From Catellatospora bangladeshensis (GTDB taxonomy: Bacteria > Actinomycetota > Actinomycetes > Mycobacteriales > Micromonosporaceae), in NCBI RefSeq assembly GCF_016862575.1, contig NZ_BONF01000032.1, positions 1 through 64,000 on the forward strand: a stretch of 64,000 nt of DNA, written 5' to 3'. Below are positions 8,721 to 21,158 of this stretch, one piece after another (the first letter of the stretch is position 1; each line of letters begins with the position of its first letter). The notes beneath the pieces were generated by a model that was not told the DNA's origin, ran no database searches, and saw nothing but the letters and a program-made list of their open reading frames with translations. A program made the translations under genes and the position numbers.

Positions 8721-9758
8721 TCACCGACGGCGCTCCGGGCCGCGCAGCGCCGCGGCGCGCACCAGCGCCGGTCCGTGATAGATGAATCCGGTGTAGAGCT
8801 GGACCAGGCTCGCGCCCGCGTCGAACATGCGGGCCGCATCGTCGGCGCTCATCAGCCCGCCCACGCCGATGATCGGCAGCCGCCCGCCGCTCTCGCCGTG
8901 TACGAACGAGACGACCTTGTGCGCTCGCTCGGTCAGCGGCGCGCCGGACAGCCCGCCCGCCTGCCCCGCCGTGCCCTGGTCGGCCGCCGCGACGCCGTCC
9001 CGCGACAGCGTGGTGTTGGTCGCGATCAGACCGGCCACTCCGCGCGCCACGCACACTTCGAGCAGCTCGGCGATGGCGTGGTCGGTGAGATCCGGCGCGA
9101 TCTTCACCAGCACCGGCTTACGCGGCTCGCCGTCGGTCTCCGTCAGGGCGGCCAGGATCGCGTCGAGCTGGTCGCGGTCCTGGAGGCTGCGCAGGCCGGG
9201 CGTGTTCGGTGAGGAGACGTTGACCGCGAAGTAGTCGCCGTAGGACTTCAGCGCGTCATATGACGCTCGGTAGTCCGCGACGGCCTCCTCCAGCGGCGTC
9301 ACCTTCGACTTGCCCAGCGAGATCCCGAGCGGCACCCCGATCGGCCCCAGCGCGGCCAGCCGCCCCGCCAGCGCCTGCGCGCCCTCGTTGTTGAACCCCA
9401 TCCGGTTGATGATCGCGTTGCTGTCCGGCAGCCGGAACAGCCGGGGCTTCTCATTACCCGGCTGGCCGAGCGCGGTCACCGTGCCGACCTCGACGAACCC
9501 GAACCCGAGCGCCGGCCACGCCTTCAGCGCGACCCCGTTCTTGTCCATCCCGGCCGCCAGCCCGACCGCGTTCGGAAACCGCACCCCGAACACGTCGACG
9601 GGCTTGTCGACCGCGTAACGCCGCTTCAGCAGACCCAGCACGGCGGGCCGCCGAGCCAGCCCCGCGAGCCGCTCCAAGGTCCACTCGTGCGCCCGCTCCG
9701 CGTCCCCGCCCCCGATCTTGAAAAGCCGGGGCCTGACCACCCTCTCGAACACCGTCAC
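8721..9758 (-). CDS. pyrD: Dihydroorotate dehydrogenase (quinone), class 2
   Basis: FMN enzyme oxidising dihydroorotate to orotate and passing electrons to the membrane quinone pool. 345 residues from the GTG at 9758. An ATG-initiated extension would run into the palindromic repeat upstream, so I reject it. Class 2 is indicated by the N-terminal helix region ([20 protein letters not shown]), [17 protein letters not shown] and the serine-type active site [14 protein letters not shown]. The C-terminus has [14 protein letters not shown] and [12 protein letters not shown]. It follows carB after a 157-bp gap holding repeat family 2. Confidence 0.95.
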   Translation of the reverse strand: MTVFERVVRPRLFKIGGGDAERAHEWTLERLAGLARRPAVLGLLKRRYAVDKPVDVFGVRFPNAVGLAAGMDKNGVALKAWPALGFGFVEVGTVTALGQPGNEKPRLFRLPDSNAIINRMGFNNEGAQALAGRLAALGPIGVPLGISLGKSKVTPLEEAVADYRASYDALKSYGDYFAVNVSSPNTPGLRSLQDRDQLDAILAALTETDGEPRKPVLVKIAPDLTDHAIAELLEVCVARGVAGLIATNTTLSRDGVAAADQGTAGQAGGLSGAPLTERAHKVVSFVHGESGGRLPIIGVGGLMSADDAARMFDAGASLVQLYTGFIYHGPALVRAAALRGPERRR

Positions 9759-9788
9759 GCCGCCACCGTCCCCGGGCGGTGGCCACCC

Positions 9789-9909
9789 AAGATCGCGTTG
9801 ATCTTGCGCGAACTGTTGCCCTTTTGAGGGGTATGGGCGTGTCGCCCCCACAGTTCGCGCAAGATCGACGCGGGAGAGCGCAGTTCGCGCAAGATCGACG
9901 CGGGAGAGG
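9789..9909. repeat. Interspersed palindrome, family 2, copy A, with a duplicated arm
   Basis: Left arm CGCGTTGATCTTGCGCGAACTG pairs with CAGTTCGCGCAAGATCGACGCG across a central segment ending in GCGTGTCG. The right arm plus CGGGAGAG is duplicated in tandem (unit about 30 bp, from 9851 and 9881). It fills the carB-pyrD gap. Related copies lie at 21159-21242 and 49462-49552. Confidence 0.85.
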
Positions 9910-9915
9910 GGCGGG

Positions 9916-13254
<3,339 letters not shown>

Positions 13255-13255
13255 C

Positions 13256-14359
13256 TCACTTGTCTCCGATCAGCTCGGCGAACCGGTCGAACAGGTAGTC
13301 GGCGTCGTGCGGCCCCGCTGCCGCCTCCGGGTGGTACTGCACGGTGAAGGCGGGCACGTCCAGCGCGCGCAGGCCCTCCACCACGTTGTCGTTGAGGCAG
13401 ACGTGCGACACCTGCACCCGGCCGAACTCGGTGTCGACGGTCCCCTCCAGCGGGGCGTCGACGGCGAAGCCGTGGTTGTGCGAGGTGACCTCGACCTTGC
13501 CGGTGAGGCGGTCCATCACCGGCTGGTTGATGCCGCGGTGGCCGTAGCCCAGCTTGTACGTGCCGAAGCCGAGCGCGCGGCCCAGGATCTGGCTGCCGAA
13601 ACAGATGCCGAACAGCGGGATGCGGTTGCGCATGACCTCCTGCGCGAGCGCCACCGGGTGGTCGGCGGTGGCGGGGTCGCCGGGGCCGGGCGAGAAGAAC
13701 ACCGCGTCCGGCTTGACCGCCATCAGGTCCTCGAACGTCGAGGAGGCGGGCAGCACGTGGGTGGTCACCCCGCGGGCGGCCAGCCGCCGCGGCACGTTGC
13801 GCTTGATGCCGAGGTCCAGCGCGGCCACGGTGAACCGATGCGCTCCCTCCGCCCCGACGGTGTACGCCTGCGGCGTGCTCACCTGCGCGGACAGGTCCGC
13901 GCCGACCATCTGCGGCTGCTCCAGCACCCGGGCCAGCAGTGCCTGCGGGTCGGCCTCGACGCTGGACACGCCGACGCGCATGGCGCCGCGTTCGCGCAGG
14001 TGCCGGGTGAGCGCGCGGGTGTCGACGCCGCTGATGCCGACCACGCCGTGGCGGGCCAGCCGGGTGCCGAGGTCCTCGGTGGCGCGCCAGTTGGACGGCG
14101 TCCGGGCCGGGTCGCGCACGACGTAGCCGGACACCCAGATGCGGTCGGACTCGTCGTCCTCGTCGTTGACGCCGGTGTTGCCGATGTGCGGCGCGGTCTG
14201 CACCACGACCTGGCGGTGGTACGACGGGTCGGTGAGGGTCTCCTGGTAGCCGGTCATGCCGGTGGTGAAGACCGCCTCGCCGAAGGTCTCGCCGACGGCC
14301 CCGTAGGCCTCGCCGCGGAACACGCGGCCGTCCTCCAGGACCAGGATTGCTTCGGTCAC
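13256..14359 (-). CDS. carA: Carbamoyl-phosphate synthase small (glutaminase) subunit
   Basis: Class I glutamine amidotransferase that releases ammonia for CarB. 367 residues from the GTG at 14359, which overlaps the pyrC TGA as GTGA. The protein then starts [20 protein letters not shown], as the family does; the longer open frame is a shadow of pyrC. The N-terminal domain is followed by the amidotransferase domain with SPGPGDPA, the nucleophile loop [15 protein letters not shown] and the C-terminal [11 protein letters not shown]. Translationally coupled to pyrC. Confidence 0.97.
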   Translation of the reverse strand: MTEAILVLEDGRVFRGEAYGAVGETFGEAVFTTGMTGYQETLTDPSYHRQVVVQTAPHIGNTGVNDEDDESDRIWVSGYVVRDPARTPSNWRATEDLGTRLARHGVVGISGVDTRALTRHLRERGAMRVGVSSVEADPQALLARVLEQPQMVGADLSAQVSTPQAYTVGAEGAHRFTVAALDLGIKRNVPRRLAARGVTTHVLPASSTFEDLMAVKPDAVFFSPGPGDPATADHPVALAQEVMRNRIPLFGICFGSQILGRALGFGTYKLGYGHRGINQPVMDRLTGKVEVTSHNHGFAVDAPLEGTVDTEFGRVQVSHVCLNDNVVEGLRALDVPAFTVQYHPEAAAGPHDADYLFDRFAELIGDK

Positions 14360-15633
14360 TTCTGCACCTTTCCGTCGAGCACCGTCGGCACGCCCCGCAG
14401 GAAGGTCGCGACGATCCGGCCGGGCACGGTCATCCCGGCGTACGGCGTGTTGTGGCTGAGACTGGCCAGCCCGGTCGGCTCGACCGTCCACCGCGTCGTG
14501 GGGTCGATCAGCGTGAGGTTCGCGGGCGCGCCCGCGACCAGGTCGTTGCCGTGCCCGTCGAGCCCGGCGATGCGGGCCGGGGCGCGGGACATGCGCTCGG
14601 CGATCAGGTCCCACTGCTCACCGAGCACGTCGAGCACGATGGGCAGCGCGGTCTCCAGGCCCAGCATGCCGGGGCGGGCGTGCGCCCACTCGCACTCCTT
14701 GTCCTCCGCGGCGTGCGGGGCGTGGTCGGTGGCCACGATGTCGATCGTGCCGTCGCGCAGGCCCTCGCGCAGCGCCTGGACGTCGGTGTTCGTGCGCAGC
14801 GGCGGGTTCACCTTGTATACCGGGTCGTACGACTCGGCCTTCTCGTGGGTCAGCAGCAGGTGGTGCGGCGTGACCTCGGCGGTGACGCGTACCCCCCGGG
14901 CCTTGGCGGCGCGGATGATGTCGACGCTGCCCGCGGTCGAGACGTGGCACACGTGCAGGCGGGCGCCCACGTGCTCGGCGAGCAGCACGTCCCGCGCGAT
15001 GATCGACTCCTCGGCCACGGCGGGCCAGCCGGTCAGCCCGAGCTTCGCCGAGACGTCGCCCTCGTGCATCTGCGCGCCCTGGGTGAGCCGGGGCTCCTCG
15101 GCGTGCTGGGCGATGACGCCGTCGAACGCCTTGACGTACTCCAGCGCGCGGCGCATCAGCCGCGGGTCGGCCACGCAGAAGCCGTCGTCGGAGAAGATCC
15201 GCACCCGGGCGGCCGAGTCGGCCATCGCGCCCAGCTCGGCCAGCCGCTCGCCGGCCAGGCCGACGGTGACCGCGCCGATGGGCTGCACGTCGACCAGCCC
15301 GGCCTCCTGGCCCAGCCGGTAGACCTGCTCGACCACGCCCGCCGTGTCGGCGACCGGGGAGGTGTTGGCCATCGCGCAGACCGCGGTGTAGCCGCCCAGC
15401 GCGGCGGCGCGGGAGCCGGTGTACACCGTCTCGGCGTCCTCCCGGCCGGGCTCGCGCAGGTGGGTGTGCAGGTCGACCAGGCCGGGCAGGGCGACCAGGC
15501 CGGTGGCGTCGACCACCTCGGCGCCCTCGGCGGTCAGCCCGGTGCCCACCTCGGCGATGCGGCCGTCGCGCAGCAGCAGGTCGGCCGGCTCGCCGCCGAG
15601 CACCCGCGCGCCCTTGATCAGAATGTCGGTCAC
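14356..15633 (-). CDS. pyrC: Dihydroorotase
   Basis: Zinc hydrolase that cyclises carbamoyl aspartate to dihydroorotate. 425 residues from the GTG at 15633, chosen for the strong GGAGG 6 bases upstream. An ATG at 15663 overlaps the pyrB stop as ATGA and would add 10 residues. The metal motif [11 protein letters not shown] is near residue 60. Histidines in QHAEEPRLT and CHVSTAGS, and the C-terminal [13 protein letters not shown] aspartate, complete the amidohydrolase set. Between pyrB and carA. Confidence 0.96.
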   Translation of the reverse strand: MTDILIKGARVLGGEPADLLLRDGRIAEVGTGLTAEGAEVVDATGLVALPGLVDLHTHLREPGREDAETVYTGSRAAALGGYTAVCAMANTSPVADTAGVVEQVYRLGQEAGLVDVQPIGAVTVGLAGERLAELGAMADSAARVRIFSDDGFCVADPRLMRRALEYVKAFDGVIAQHAEEPRLTQGAQMHEGDVSAKLGLTGWPAVAEESIIARDVLLAEHVGARLHVCHVSTAGSVDIIRAAKARGVRVTAEVTPHHLLLTHEKAESYDPVYKVNPPLRTNTDVQALREGLRDGTIDIVATDHAPHAAEDKECEWAHARPGMLGLETALPIVLDVLGEQWDLIAERMSRAPARIAGLDGHGNDLVAGAPANLTLIDPTTRWTVEPTGLASLSHNTPYAGMTVPGRIVATFLRGVPTVLDGKVQK

Positions 15634-15659
15634 GAACGTCCTCCGAGCTGCGGACTGGG

Positions 15660-16568
15660 TCATCGGGCTCCCCCGAGGAGGAGGTAAAGGCAGGCCATGC
15701 GCACGCTGACGCCGTTGGTGACCTGCTCGACGATGGTGGAGCGGGGTGAGTCGGCCACCTCGGGGGTGATCTCCATGCCCCGGTTCATCGGGCCGGGGTG
15801 CATGACGATCGCGTGCGACGGCATCCGCCGCAGGCGCGCGCCGTCCAGGCCGTAGCGGCGGGAGTACTCCCGCGCCGAGGGGAAGTACGAGTCGGTCATC
15901 CGCTCGCGCTGCACGCGCAGCATCATCACCACGTCGGCCTGCGGCAGCACCGCGTCGAGGTCGTAGTTGAGCTGGACCGAGGTGTTCAGGTCGGTCGGGA
16001 TCAGCGTCGGCGGGCCGACCAGGGTGACCTTGGCGCCGAGCGTGTTAAGCAGCAGCACGTTGGAGCGGGCCACCCGGCTGTGCAGCACGTCGCCGACGAT
16101 CGCCACGTGCAGGCCGTCGAGCCGGCCCATCCGCGAGCGCATGGTGTACGCGTCGAGCAGCGCCTGGGTGGGGTGCTCGTGGGTGCCGTCGCCCGCGTTG
16201 AGCACGCTGCCGGTGACCCAGTTCGCGAGGCGGTGCGGCGCGCCGGAGGCGGGGTGCCGGATGACCACCGCGTCGGCGCCCATGGCCTGCAGCGTCCAGG
16301 CGGTGTCCTTGAGGCTCTCGCCCTTCTCCACGCTGGAGCCCTTGGCCGAAAAGTTGATCACGTCGGCGCTCAGCCGCTTGGCGGCGGCCTCGAACGAGAT
16401 CCGGGTCCGGGTGGAGTCCTCGTAGAAGAGGTTGACCACGGTCCGCCCGCGCAGCGTGGGCAGCTTCTTGATCTCACGGCCGGACACGCTGGCCATCTCG
16501 GCGGCGGTGTCCAGGATCTCGATCGCGGTGGCCGCGTCCAGGTCGGCCGTCGACAGCAGGTGCTTCAT
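15660..16568 (-). CDS. pyrB: Aspartate carbamoyltransferase catalytic subunit
   Basis: Condenses carbamoyl phosphate with aspartate. 302 residues, ATG start overlapping the pyrR stop as ATGA. Carbamoyl-phosphate binding motif [13 protein letters not shown] (about 50), then [18 protein letters not shown] and [14 protein letters not shown]. The aspartate domain includes [18 protein letters not shown] and [11 protein letters not shown]. No regulatory PyrI gene is present, as expected in actinobacteria, where control is through PyrR. Confidence 0.97.
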   Translation of the reverse strand: MKHLLSTADLDAATAIEILDTAAEMASVSGREIKKLPTLRGRTVVNLFYEDSTRTRISFEAAAKRLSADVINFSAKGSSVEKGESLKDTAWTLQAMGADAVVIRHPASGAPHRLANWVTGSVLNAGDGTHEHPTQALLDAYTMRSRMGRLDGLHVAIVGDVLHSRVARSNVLLLNTLGAKVTLVGPPTLIPTDLNTSVQLNYDLDAVLPQADVVMMLRVQRERMTDSYFPSAREYSRRYGLDGARLRRMPSHAIVMHPGPMNRGMEITPEVADSPRSTIVEQVTNGVSVRMACLYLLLGGAR

Positions 16569-17173
16569 CGGGCGTCACCCTTCCCCGCGTTGATGAGGAC
16601 CACCTCGTCGGCCCCGTCGATCTCGGTCAGCTTCACTTTGACCTGCTCGGACAGGGCGGTGGGGATGTTCTTGCCGACGTAGTCGGCCCGGATCGGCAGC
16701 TGCCGGTGGCCGCGGTCGACCAGTACGGCCAGCTGCACCGCGGCCGGGCGGCCGAGGTCGCTGAGCGCGTCGAGGGCGGCCCGGATGGTGCGGCCGGAGA
16801 AGAGCACATCGTCGACCAGGACGACCTTGCGGCCGTCGACCCCGCCCGCGGGCTCCTCGGTGCGGCCGACCGCGCGCACGGAACTGCTGCGCAGGTCGTC
16901 GCGGTAGAGGGTGATGTCGAGCGTGCCGACCGGGATGTCGCGGCCCTCGAAGGCCCGGATGCGCTCGGCCAGCCGGTGGGCGATCGGCACCCCGCGGGTG
17001 GCGATGCCGAGCAGGACCACGTCGGCGGCGCCGGAGGTCTTCTCCAGGATCTGGTGCGCGATGCGGTCCACCACGCGGGAGACGTCCGCGGCGGAGAGAA
17101 CGATCTTCGTGGGAGCCGGTGCGGCCGGCTGCTGCGCTGGTGCGGACGACTCGTCTGTCGTTGGGCGCGCCAA
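16565..17173 (-). CDS. pyrR: PyrR: pyr operon RNA-binding regulator / uracil phosphoribosyltransferase
   Basis: Binds pyr leader RNA in response to UMP and has a minor uracil phosphoribosyltransferase activity. 202 residues from a TTG at 17173, six bases after GAAGGAGG. The N-terminal 20 residues (Pro/Ala-rich) are longer than in Bacillus PyrR. The PRPP loop is [32 protein letters not shown] and DITLYRDDL are further family landmarks. First gene of the operon; its own leader carries the candidate PyrR hairpin at 17188-17205. Confidence 0.96.
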   Translation of the reverse strand: MARPTTDESSAPAQQPAAPAPTKIVLSAADVSRVVDRIAHQILEKTSGAADVVLLGIATRGVPIAHRLAERIRAFEGRDIPVGTLDITLYRDDLRSSSVRAVGRTEEPAGGVDGRKVVLVDDVLFSGRTIRAALDALSDLGRPAAVQLAVLVDRGHRQLPIRADYVGKNIPTALSEQVKVKLTEIDGADEVVLINAGKGDAR

Positions 17174-17179
17174 GGCAGA

Positions 17180-17205
17180 CCTCCTTCCCCGCCTCACGGG
17201 ACGGG
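17180..17205 (-). promoter_or_regulatory. PyrR-binding RNA hairpin abutting the pyrR Shine-Dalgarno
   Basis: Read on the minus strand: CCCGTC, hexaloop CCGTGA, GGCGGG, then GAAGGAGG and, six bases later, the TTG start. The 6-bp stem and CNGNGA hexaloop match the known PyrR binding-loop pattern. No space remains for a separate terminator, so control would be on translation initiation, as reported for mycobacterial pyr leaders. The motif is seen directly; the function is inferred. Confidence 0.8.
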
Positions 17206-17367
17206 TCGTTAAAGGATGTCAAGGTCAGCATTAAACTTAGCAGTGAGACAGGCGGCGATACGTACGGGGGCTAGTCAATCCGCAGGTCATACCATTGCAC
17301 CTGGCGGATCAGTTCAGTTGATCAAGCCGGTCGGATGAGGTTGTCTCAACTTGTGGTCAACGAGCAC

Positions 17368-17408
17368 TTGACCGCGTGTCGTTAGCGCCGTACCGTCACG
17401 CTGCGTAG
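17368..17408 (+). promoter_or_regulatory. Candidate bldD promoter with overlapping BldD box
   Basis: TTGACC at 17368-17373, 17-bp spacer, TACCGT at 17391-17396: a good housekeeping-sigma promoter. TCACGCTGCGTAG at 17396-17408 matches the BldD operator core (AC, C, G, GT at alternating positions) and covers the expected start of transcription. It lies 45 bp before the bldD ATG. In Streptomyces BldD represses its own gene, so autorepression is the likely reading. Confidence 0.55.
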
Positions 17409-17453
17409 CGATCGTCGGGGAACCCGCCCCGGCCCATAGCTGGGAGTGTCGGA

Positions 17454-17942
17454 ATGCCGTCTGATTACGCCAAGTCCCTCGGTGCGCGACTGCGCTCCAT
17501 CCGCCAGCAGCAGGGCCTGTCCCTGCAGGGCGTGGAGGAGAAGTCGAACGGGCGTTGGAAGGCCGTGGTCGTCGGCTCGTACGAGCGAGGCGACCGTGCC
17601 GTCACGGTGTCCCGACTGGCCGAGCTGGCCGATTTCTACCGCGTGCCCGTCGGCGAGCTGCTGCCCGACGGCCCCGCGCCGCGCCAGGAAGCCACCAGCA
17701 AGATCGTTCTGGACCTGGAGCGCCTGTACGACGGCGCCAAGGAGGACCTCGCCTCGGTGGCCCGCTACGCCCGCGCCATCCAGCAGCAGCGCGGCGACTA
17801 CAACGGCCGGGTGCTCTCCATCCGCGCCGTCGACCTGCAGGCGCTGGCCGTCTTCTACGACTGCACGCCGAGCGAGCTGATCGAGCGCCTGGCCGACCAC
17901 GGAGTGCTCGTGGCCGACCCGCGCGCCTTCTTCGCCAGCTGA
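17454..17942 (+). CDS. bldD: Developmental repressor BldD
   Basis: Master repressor of sporulation genes in differentiating actinobacteria; dimerised by tetrameric c-di-GMP. 162 residues. The N-terminal HTH domain (about 6-70) has LGARLRSIRQQQGLSLQGVE and VVVGSYERGDRAVTVSRL. The C-terminal c-di-GMP domain carries RGD (113-115), eight residues, then RAVD (124-127): the RGD-X8-RxxD signature, with AV replacing the QD of Streptomyces. Divergent from pyrR; ends at a strong bidirectional terminator facing nusB. Its presence suggests a sporulating or mycelial organism. Confidence 0.96.
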   Translation: MPSDYAKSLGARLRSIRQQQGLSLQGVEEKSNGRWKAVVVGSYERGDRAVTVSRLAELADFYRVPVGELLPDGPAPRQEATSKIVLDLERLYDGAKEDLASVARYARAIQQQRGDYNGRVLSIRAVDLQALAVFYDCTPSELIERLADHGVLVADPRAFFAS

Positions 17943-17959
17943 CACACTCCCGCACCGAC

Positions 17960-17997
17960 GAAAGCGGCCCTTCCCCACCTGGGGAAGGGCCGCTTTC
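17960..17997. terminator. Bidirectional terminator between bldD and nusB
   Basis: Perfect 17-bp stem (GAAAGCGGCCCTTCCCC) with an ACCT loop, placed between the convergent bldD and nusB stops. The left flank gives a short A/T run on either strand, so it can serve both genes. Confidence 0.9.
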
Positions 17998-18014
17998 GCA
18001 GCTCGGTTCGGTGC

Positions 18015-18452
18015 TCAGTGCCGGGGGGCGTAGTCGGCGATCCGGCCCAGCAGGCCGTTCAGGAAGCGGGGCGAGTCGTCGGTCGACATCTCCTTCGCCA
18101 GCTCGACCGCCTCCGTGATGGCCACCGGGTCGTCCACGTCGGGGACGTGCAGCAGCTCGTACACGGCGATGCGGGCGAGGTTGCGGTCCACCACCGGCAT
18201 CCGGTCGATGGTCCAGCCCTCGGCGAACGTGGCGATCATCTCGTCGATCTCGTCCAGGTGCTCGCTCACCCCCTCGACCAGCGACACCGCGTAGGGCAGG
18301 TGCTCCGGTCGCGGGGTCGGCAGCCGCTCCAGGTACGCCGCCAGCACGGTGCGCACCGGCAGGTCGCGCAGATCGGCCTCGTAGAGCACGTCGAGCGCGC
18401 GCTTGCGCGCCCGGCGCCGGGCCGGCATCTGCGACTTGGGTCCCTCAGCCAC
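18015..18452 (-). CDS. nusB: Transcription antitermination factor NusB
   Basis: Binds boxA RNA with NusE in rRNA antitermination. 145 residues from a GTG at 18452 with GGAGG 7 bases upstream. The basic start MPARRRARKRALDVLYEADL and the C-terminal helices (RMPVVDRNLARIAVYELL, ITEAVELAKEMSTDDSPRF) are typical. It lies 30 bp after efp, the usual actinobacterial efp-nusB pair. Confidence 0.96.
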   Translation of the reverse strand: MAEGPKSQMPARRRARKRALDVLYEADLRDLPVRTVLAAYLERLPTPRPEHLPYAVSLVEGVSEHLDEIDEMIATFAEGWTIDRMPVVDRNLARIAVYELLHVPDVDDPVAITEAVELAKEMSTDDSPRFLNGLLGRIADYAPRH

Positions 18453-18482
18453 GTGCGATCCTCCGGACGGGCCCGAGGCCCA

Positions 18483-19040
18483 TCAGGCCCGGCCCAGGTA
18501 ACGGCCGTCGCGGGTGTCGACCTTGATCTTCTCACCCGTGGTGATGAACAGCGGCACCTGGACGGTCGCGCCGGTCTCGATCTCGGCCGGCTTGTTGCCA
18601 CCGGTCGAGCGGTCGCCCTGCAGGCCCGGCTCGGTGTACTTGACCTGCACGATGACGCTGGTCGGCAGCTCGACGTACAGCGGCACGCCCTCGTGCGTGG
18701 CGACGATCACCTCGGCCTCGGGGAGCAGGTAGTTCACGTTGTCGCCGACGGTCTCGCCGTTGACGTGGATCTGGTCGTAGGTGTCCAGGTCCATGAAGAC
18801 GAAGTCCTCGCCGTCGGCGTAGAGGTACTGCATCTGGCGCTTGTCGACGTTGGCGGTCTCGACCTTGGTGCCGGCGTTGAAGGTCTTGTCGACCACCTTG
18901 CCCGTGAGCACGTGCTTGAGCGTCGTCCGCACGAACGCCGGACCCTTGCCGGGCTTTACGTGCTGGAACTCGACGACGGCCCAGAGCTCCCTGTCGAGGT
19001 TGAGCACCATGCCGTTCTTGAGGTCGTTCGTGGTGGCCAC
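18483..19040 (-). CDS. efp: Elongation factor P
   Basis: Relieves ribosome stalling at polyproline stretches. 185 residues, GTG start with GGAG upstream. Three beta-barrel domains: KOW-like N-terminus, central OB ([20 protein letters not shown]) and the C-terminal domain with the family signature region ([19 protein letters not shown]). The tip loop reads KPGKGP with Pro30, Lys32 and Pro34. This is the actinobacterial subfamily pattern in which the lysine works unmodified. The many Pro-rich proteins in this window fit a need for EF-P. No pepQ lies upstream; a two-component system occupies that place. Confidence 0.97.
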   Translation of the reverse strand: MATTNDLKNGMVLNLDRELWAVVEFQHVKPGKGPAFVRTTLKHVLTGKVVDKTFNAGTKVETANVDKRQMQYLYADGEDFVFMDLDTYDQIHVNGETVGDNVNYLLPEAEVIVATHEGVPLYVELPTSVIVQVKYTEPGLQGDRSTGGNKPAEIETGATVQVPLFITTGEKIKVDTRDGRYLGRA

Positions 19041-19149
19041 AGCCAGGCTCCCGTTACATGATCAGATACTTGACAAAGAACAGACCCGACTACTTTACCG
19101 GCCCGTGATCTCGGCGCCGCCGCGTGGGTGGCCCGGATTACGGGTGTGC

Positions 19150-19168
19150 TGTTAGCCTCGCCGCCGTG
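19150..19168 (+). promoter_or_regulatory. Extended -10 and leaderless start of the first two-component operon
   Basis: TGT then TAGCCT (19153-19158), seven bases, then the GTG start at 19166. There is no Shine-Dalgarno. This is the typical actinobacterial leaderless arrangement (TANNNT with 6-8 bases to the start codon). Confidence 0.5.
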
Positions 19169-19834
19169 CGGGTGCTGGTCGTGGAGGACGATCCCGAGGT
19201 GCGGGGCGTGGTGGTGACCGCCCTGCGTGCGGTCGGTTTCGCCGTCGACCAGGCCGCCGACTGGAGCCAGGCCGACGTCTCCATCAGCGTCAACGACTAT
19301 GACTGCCTGGTGCTCGACCGCATCCTCCCGGAGGGTGACTCCGCCGGGCAGCTGCGCCGCCGCCGTGCCGCCGGGCTGGCCGTGCCCGCGCTGATGCTGA
19401 CCGCCCTCGACGACGTCACCGACCGGGTGGCCGGGTTCGAGGCCGGGGCCGACGACTACGTGGTCAAGCCGTTCGTCGCCGCCGAGCTGGTGCTGCGGGT
19501 ACGCGCGCTGTGCCGCCGCCGCGGCAGCACCGTGCCGGCCGTGCTGCGCGCCGGAGACGTCGAGGTCGACACCGCCCGGCGCGAGGTGCGCCGCGACGGC
19601 ATCCTGCTCACCCTCACCCCGAAGGAGTTCTCCGTGCTGGAGATGCTCCTGGTCCGCCGCCCCGCCGTGGTCAGCCGCTCCGACCTGCTCGAACACTGCT
19701 GGGACGAGCTGGCCGACCCCGCCTCGAACGTGGTCGACGTGGTCGTCGGGCAGCTGCGCCGCAAGCTCGGCGACCCGCCGCTGATCACCACGGTGCGCGG
19801 TTCCGGCTACCGCATCGACCTGGCGGGACGATGA
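19166..19834 (+). CDS. OmpR-family response regulator
   Basis: 222 residues from GTG 19166. Receiver domain with acidic pair VVEDD, phospho-acceptor Asp51 (LVLDRILP) and Lys in DDYVVKPF. The winged-helix output domain (about 125-220) has LTLTPKEFSVLEMLL and NVVDVVVGQLRRKLGDPP, ending TVRGSGYRI. Paired with the histidine kinase 19 bp downstream. The signal and targets are unknown; the convergent lipoprotein (21266-21784) is a possible target by proximity only. Confidence 0.9.
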   Translation: MRVLVVEDDPEVRGVVVTALRAVGFAVDQAADWSQADVSISVNDYDCLVLDRILPEGDSAGQLRRRRAAGLAVPALMLTALDDVTDRVAGFEAGADDYVVKPFVAAELVLRVRALCRRRGSTVPAVLRAGDVEVDTARREVRRDGILLTLTPKEFSVLEMLLVRRPAVVSRSDLLEHCWDELADPASNVVDVVVGQLRRKLGDPPLITTVRGSGYRIDLAGR

Positions 19835-19853
19835 GCGCGCGCGGGGAGGCGGC

Positions 19854-21116
19854 GTGAAGCGGAGCACCCGGCAGCTGCAGACGGCCGAGCGGCTGGCCGG
19901 GCTGCGGCTGCGGCTCACCGCGCTGCTGCTCGCGCTCAACATCCTCGGCCTGGCCGGGATGGGCGCGGTGGCCCTGGTGGTGGACGAGCGGCAGCGGGCC
20001 GAGGCGGTCACCGCCGACCTCCACCGCACCGCCAGCACCGCGGTCGCGCTGCTCTACTACGACTCCGGGGCGCTGCTGCTGGACAAGCTCTACGACAACG
20101 CGGTGGCCCAGGGCTCCACCGCGGTGTACGTGTACGAGGCCAACCGCACCGACGTCTCCCTGGTCTTCGCGCATCCCGCCCGGCTGGCCGTCATCCCGCC
20201 GCCGACGCTGCTCGGCCCGGCCCGCACGGTGCACGCGGCGGGCGGCGAGGTCAGCGAGGCGATCCGCGACGAGCGGCAGGAGATCGTGCACCTGCTGGCC
20301 GTGCCCTTCCGGCACGCCGACACCGGCGTGATCGCGGGCACCGTGGTCGCGGTCGCCGACCCCGGCCCGGGTGAGGCCGCGCACCGGCGGCTGGCCGTGG
20401 CGCTGATCGTCGGCGGCACCGCGTTCACCGCGATGACCTGCCTCGGCGGCTACCTGCTGGCCCGCCGCGGCACCCAGCCCATCGCCGACGCGCTCACCCA
20501 GCAGGAGCGCTTCGTCGCCGACGCCGCGCACGAACTGCGTACCCCGCTGACGGTGATCCGGGCCGTGTCCGAGGGCGCGCTGGCCGACCCGAAGGCGCAG
20601 CCGGACGCGCTGCGCCGGGTCATCAAGGCCACCGACCGGCTCACCGACGCCGTCGCCGCGCTGCTCACCCGCGCCCGCCTGGTCGCCGGCCTGCGCCACC
20701 TGGAGCGCCAGCGCTTCCGGCTGGACCAGCTCGCCGAGGAGGTGCTGACCGAGACCGTGCAGCCCCCGCACACCGCCACGCTGCACACCGAGCCCACCGT
20801 CACCCTGGGCGACCCCACCCTGGTCCGCATCGCCCTGCGCAACCTGATCCACAACGCCGTCCAGCACGGCCGCGACGCCGAAGCCCCCGCCGCCATCACC
20901 CTGACCGTCGCCCCCGGCCTGGTCGTGGTCCGCGACGACGGCCCCGGCCCCGCCCCCGGCCTGCCCGCCGACGGCGAGCGCTTCCGCCCCGGCTCCCCCA
21001 CCGGCACCGGCCTGGGCCTGGCCATCGCCCGCTGGGTGGCCGACCTCCACGGCGGCGCTCTCCGCCTCACCCCCGCCGAAGGCGGCGGCACCGAAGCCAC
21101 CCTCACCCTCCCCTGA
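19854..21116 (+). CDS. Two-component sensor histidine kinase
   Basis: 420 residues from a GTG with GGGGAGG upstream. Membrane segments at about 19-43 and 180-203 enclose an extracytoplasmic domain of about 135 residues that I do not recognise. Almost no linker separates TM2 from the H-box FVADAAHELRTPLTV (His226), so a normal HAMP domain appears to be missing or very short. The ATPase domain has an N-box (IALRNLIHNAVQHG), DDGPGPAPG and GTGLGLAIARWV. It partners the upstream regulator; transcription probably ends at the palindrome at 21159-21242. Confidence 0.9.
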   Translation: MKRSTRQLQTAERLAGLRLRLTALLLALNILGLAGMGAVALVVDERQRAEAVTADLHRTASTAVALLYYDSGALLLDKLYDNAVAQGSTAVYVYEANRTDVSLVFAHPARLAVIPPPTLLGPARTVHAAGGEVSEAIRDERQEIVHLLAVPFRHADTGVIAGTVVAVADPGPGEAAHRRLAVALIVGGTAFTAMTCLGGYLLARRGTQPIADALTQQERFVADAAHELRTPLTVIRAVSEGALADPKAQPDALRRVIKATDRLTDAVAALLTRARLVAGLRHLERQRFRLDQLAEEVLTETVQPPHTATLHTEPTVTLGDPTLVRIALRNLIHNAVQHGRDAEAPAAITLTVAPGLVVVRDDGPGPAPGLPADGERFRPGSPTGTGLGLAIARWVADLHGGALRLTPAEGGGTEATLTLP

Positions 21117-21130
21117 CCCACCCCCGCGGC

Positions 21131-21157
21131 TCCGCGGTCCGCGGTCCGCGGTCCGCG
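21131..21157. repeat. Short tandem repeat TCCGCGG
   Basis: Three full copies plus six bases of a 7-bp unit, directly after the kinase stop and before palindrome copy B. Each unit contains the self-complementary CCGCGG. Copy number is likely to vary between strains. Confidence 0.8.
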
Positions 21158-21158
21158 C

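Noticed and set aside
7372-9054. Apparent 560-residue bioA frame
   Set aside because: The first 136 codons overlap pyrD and the palindrome; the TTG at 8646 with its Shine-Dalgarno gives a normal BioA.
17382-17978. Long minus-strand open frame across bldD
   Set aside because: Antisense to a clear BldD protein; no family resemblance. GC-rich third positions keep such frames open.
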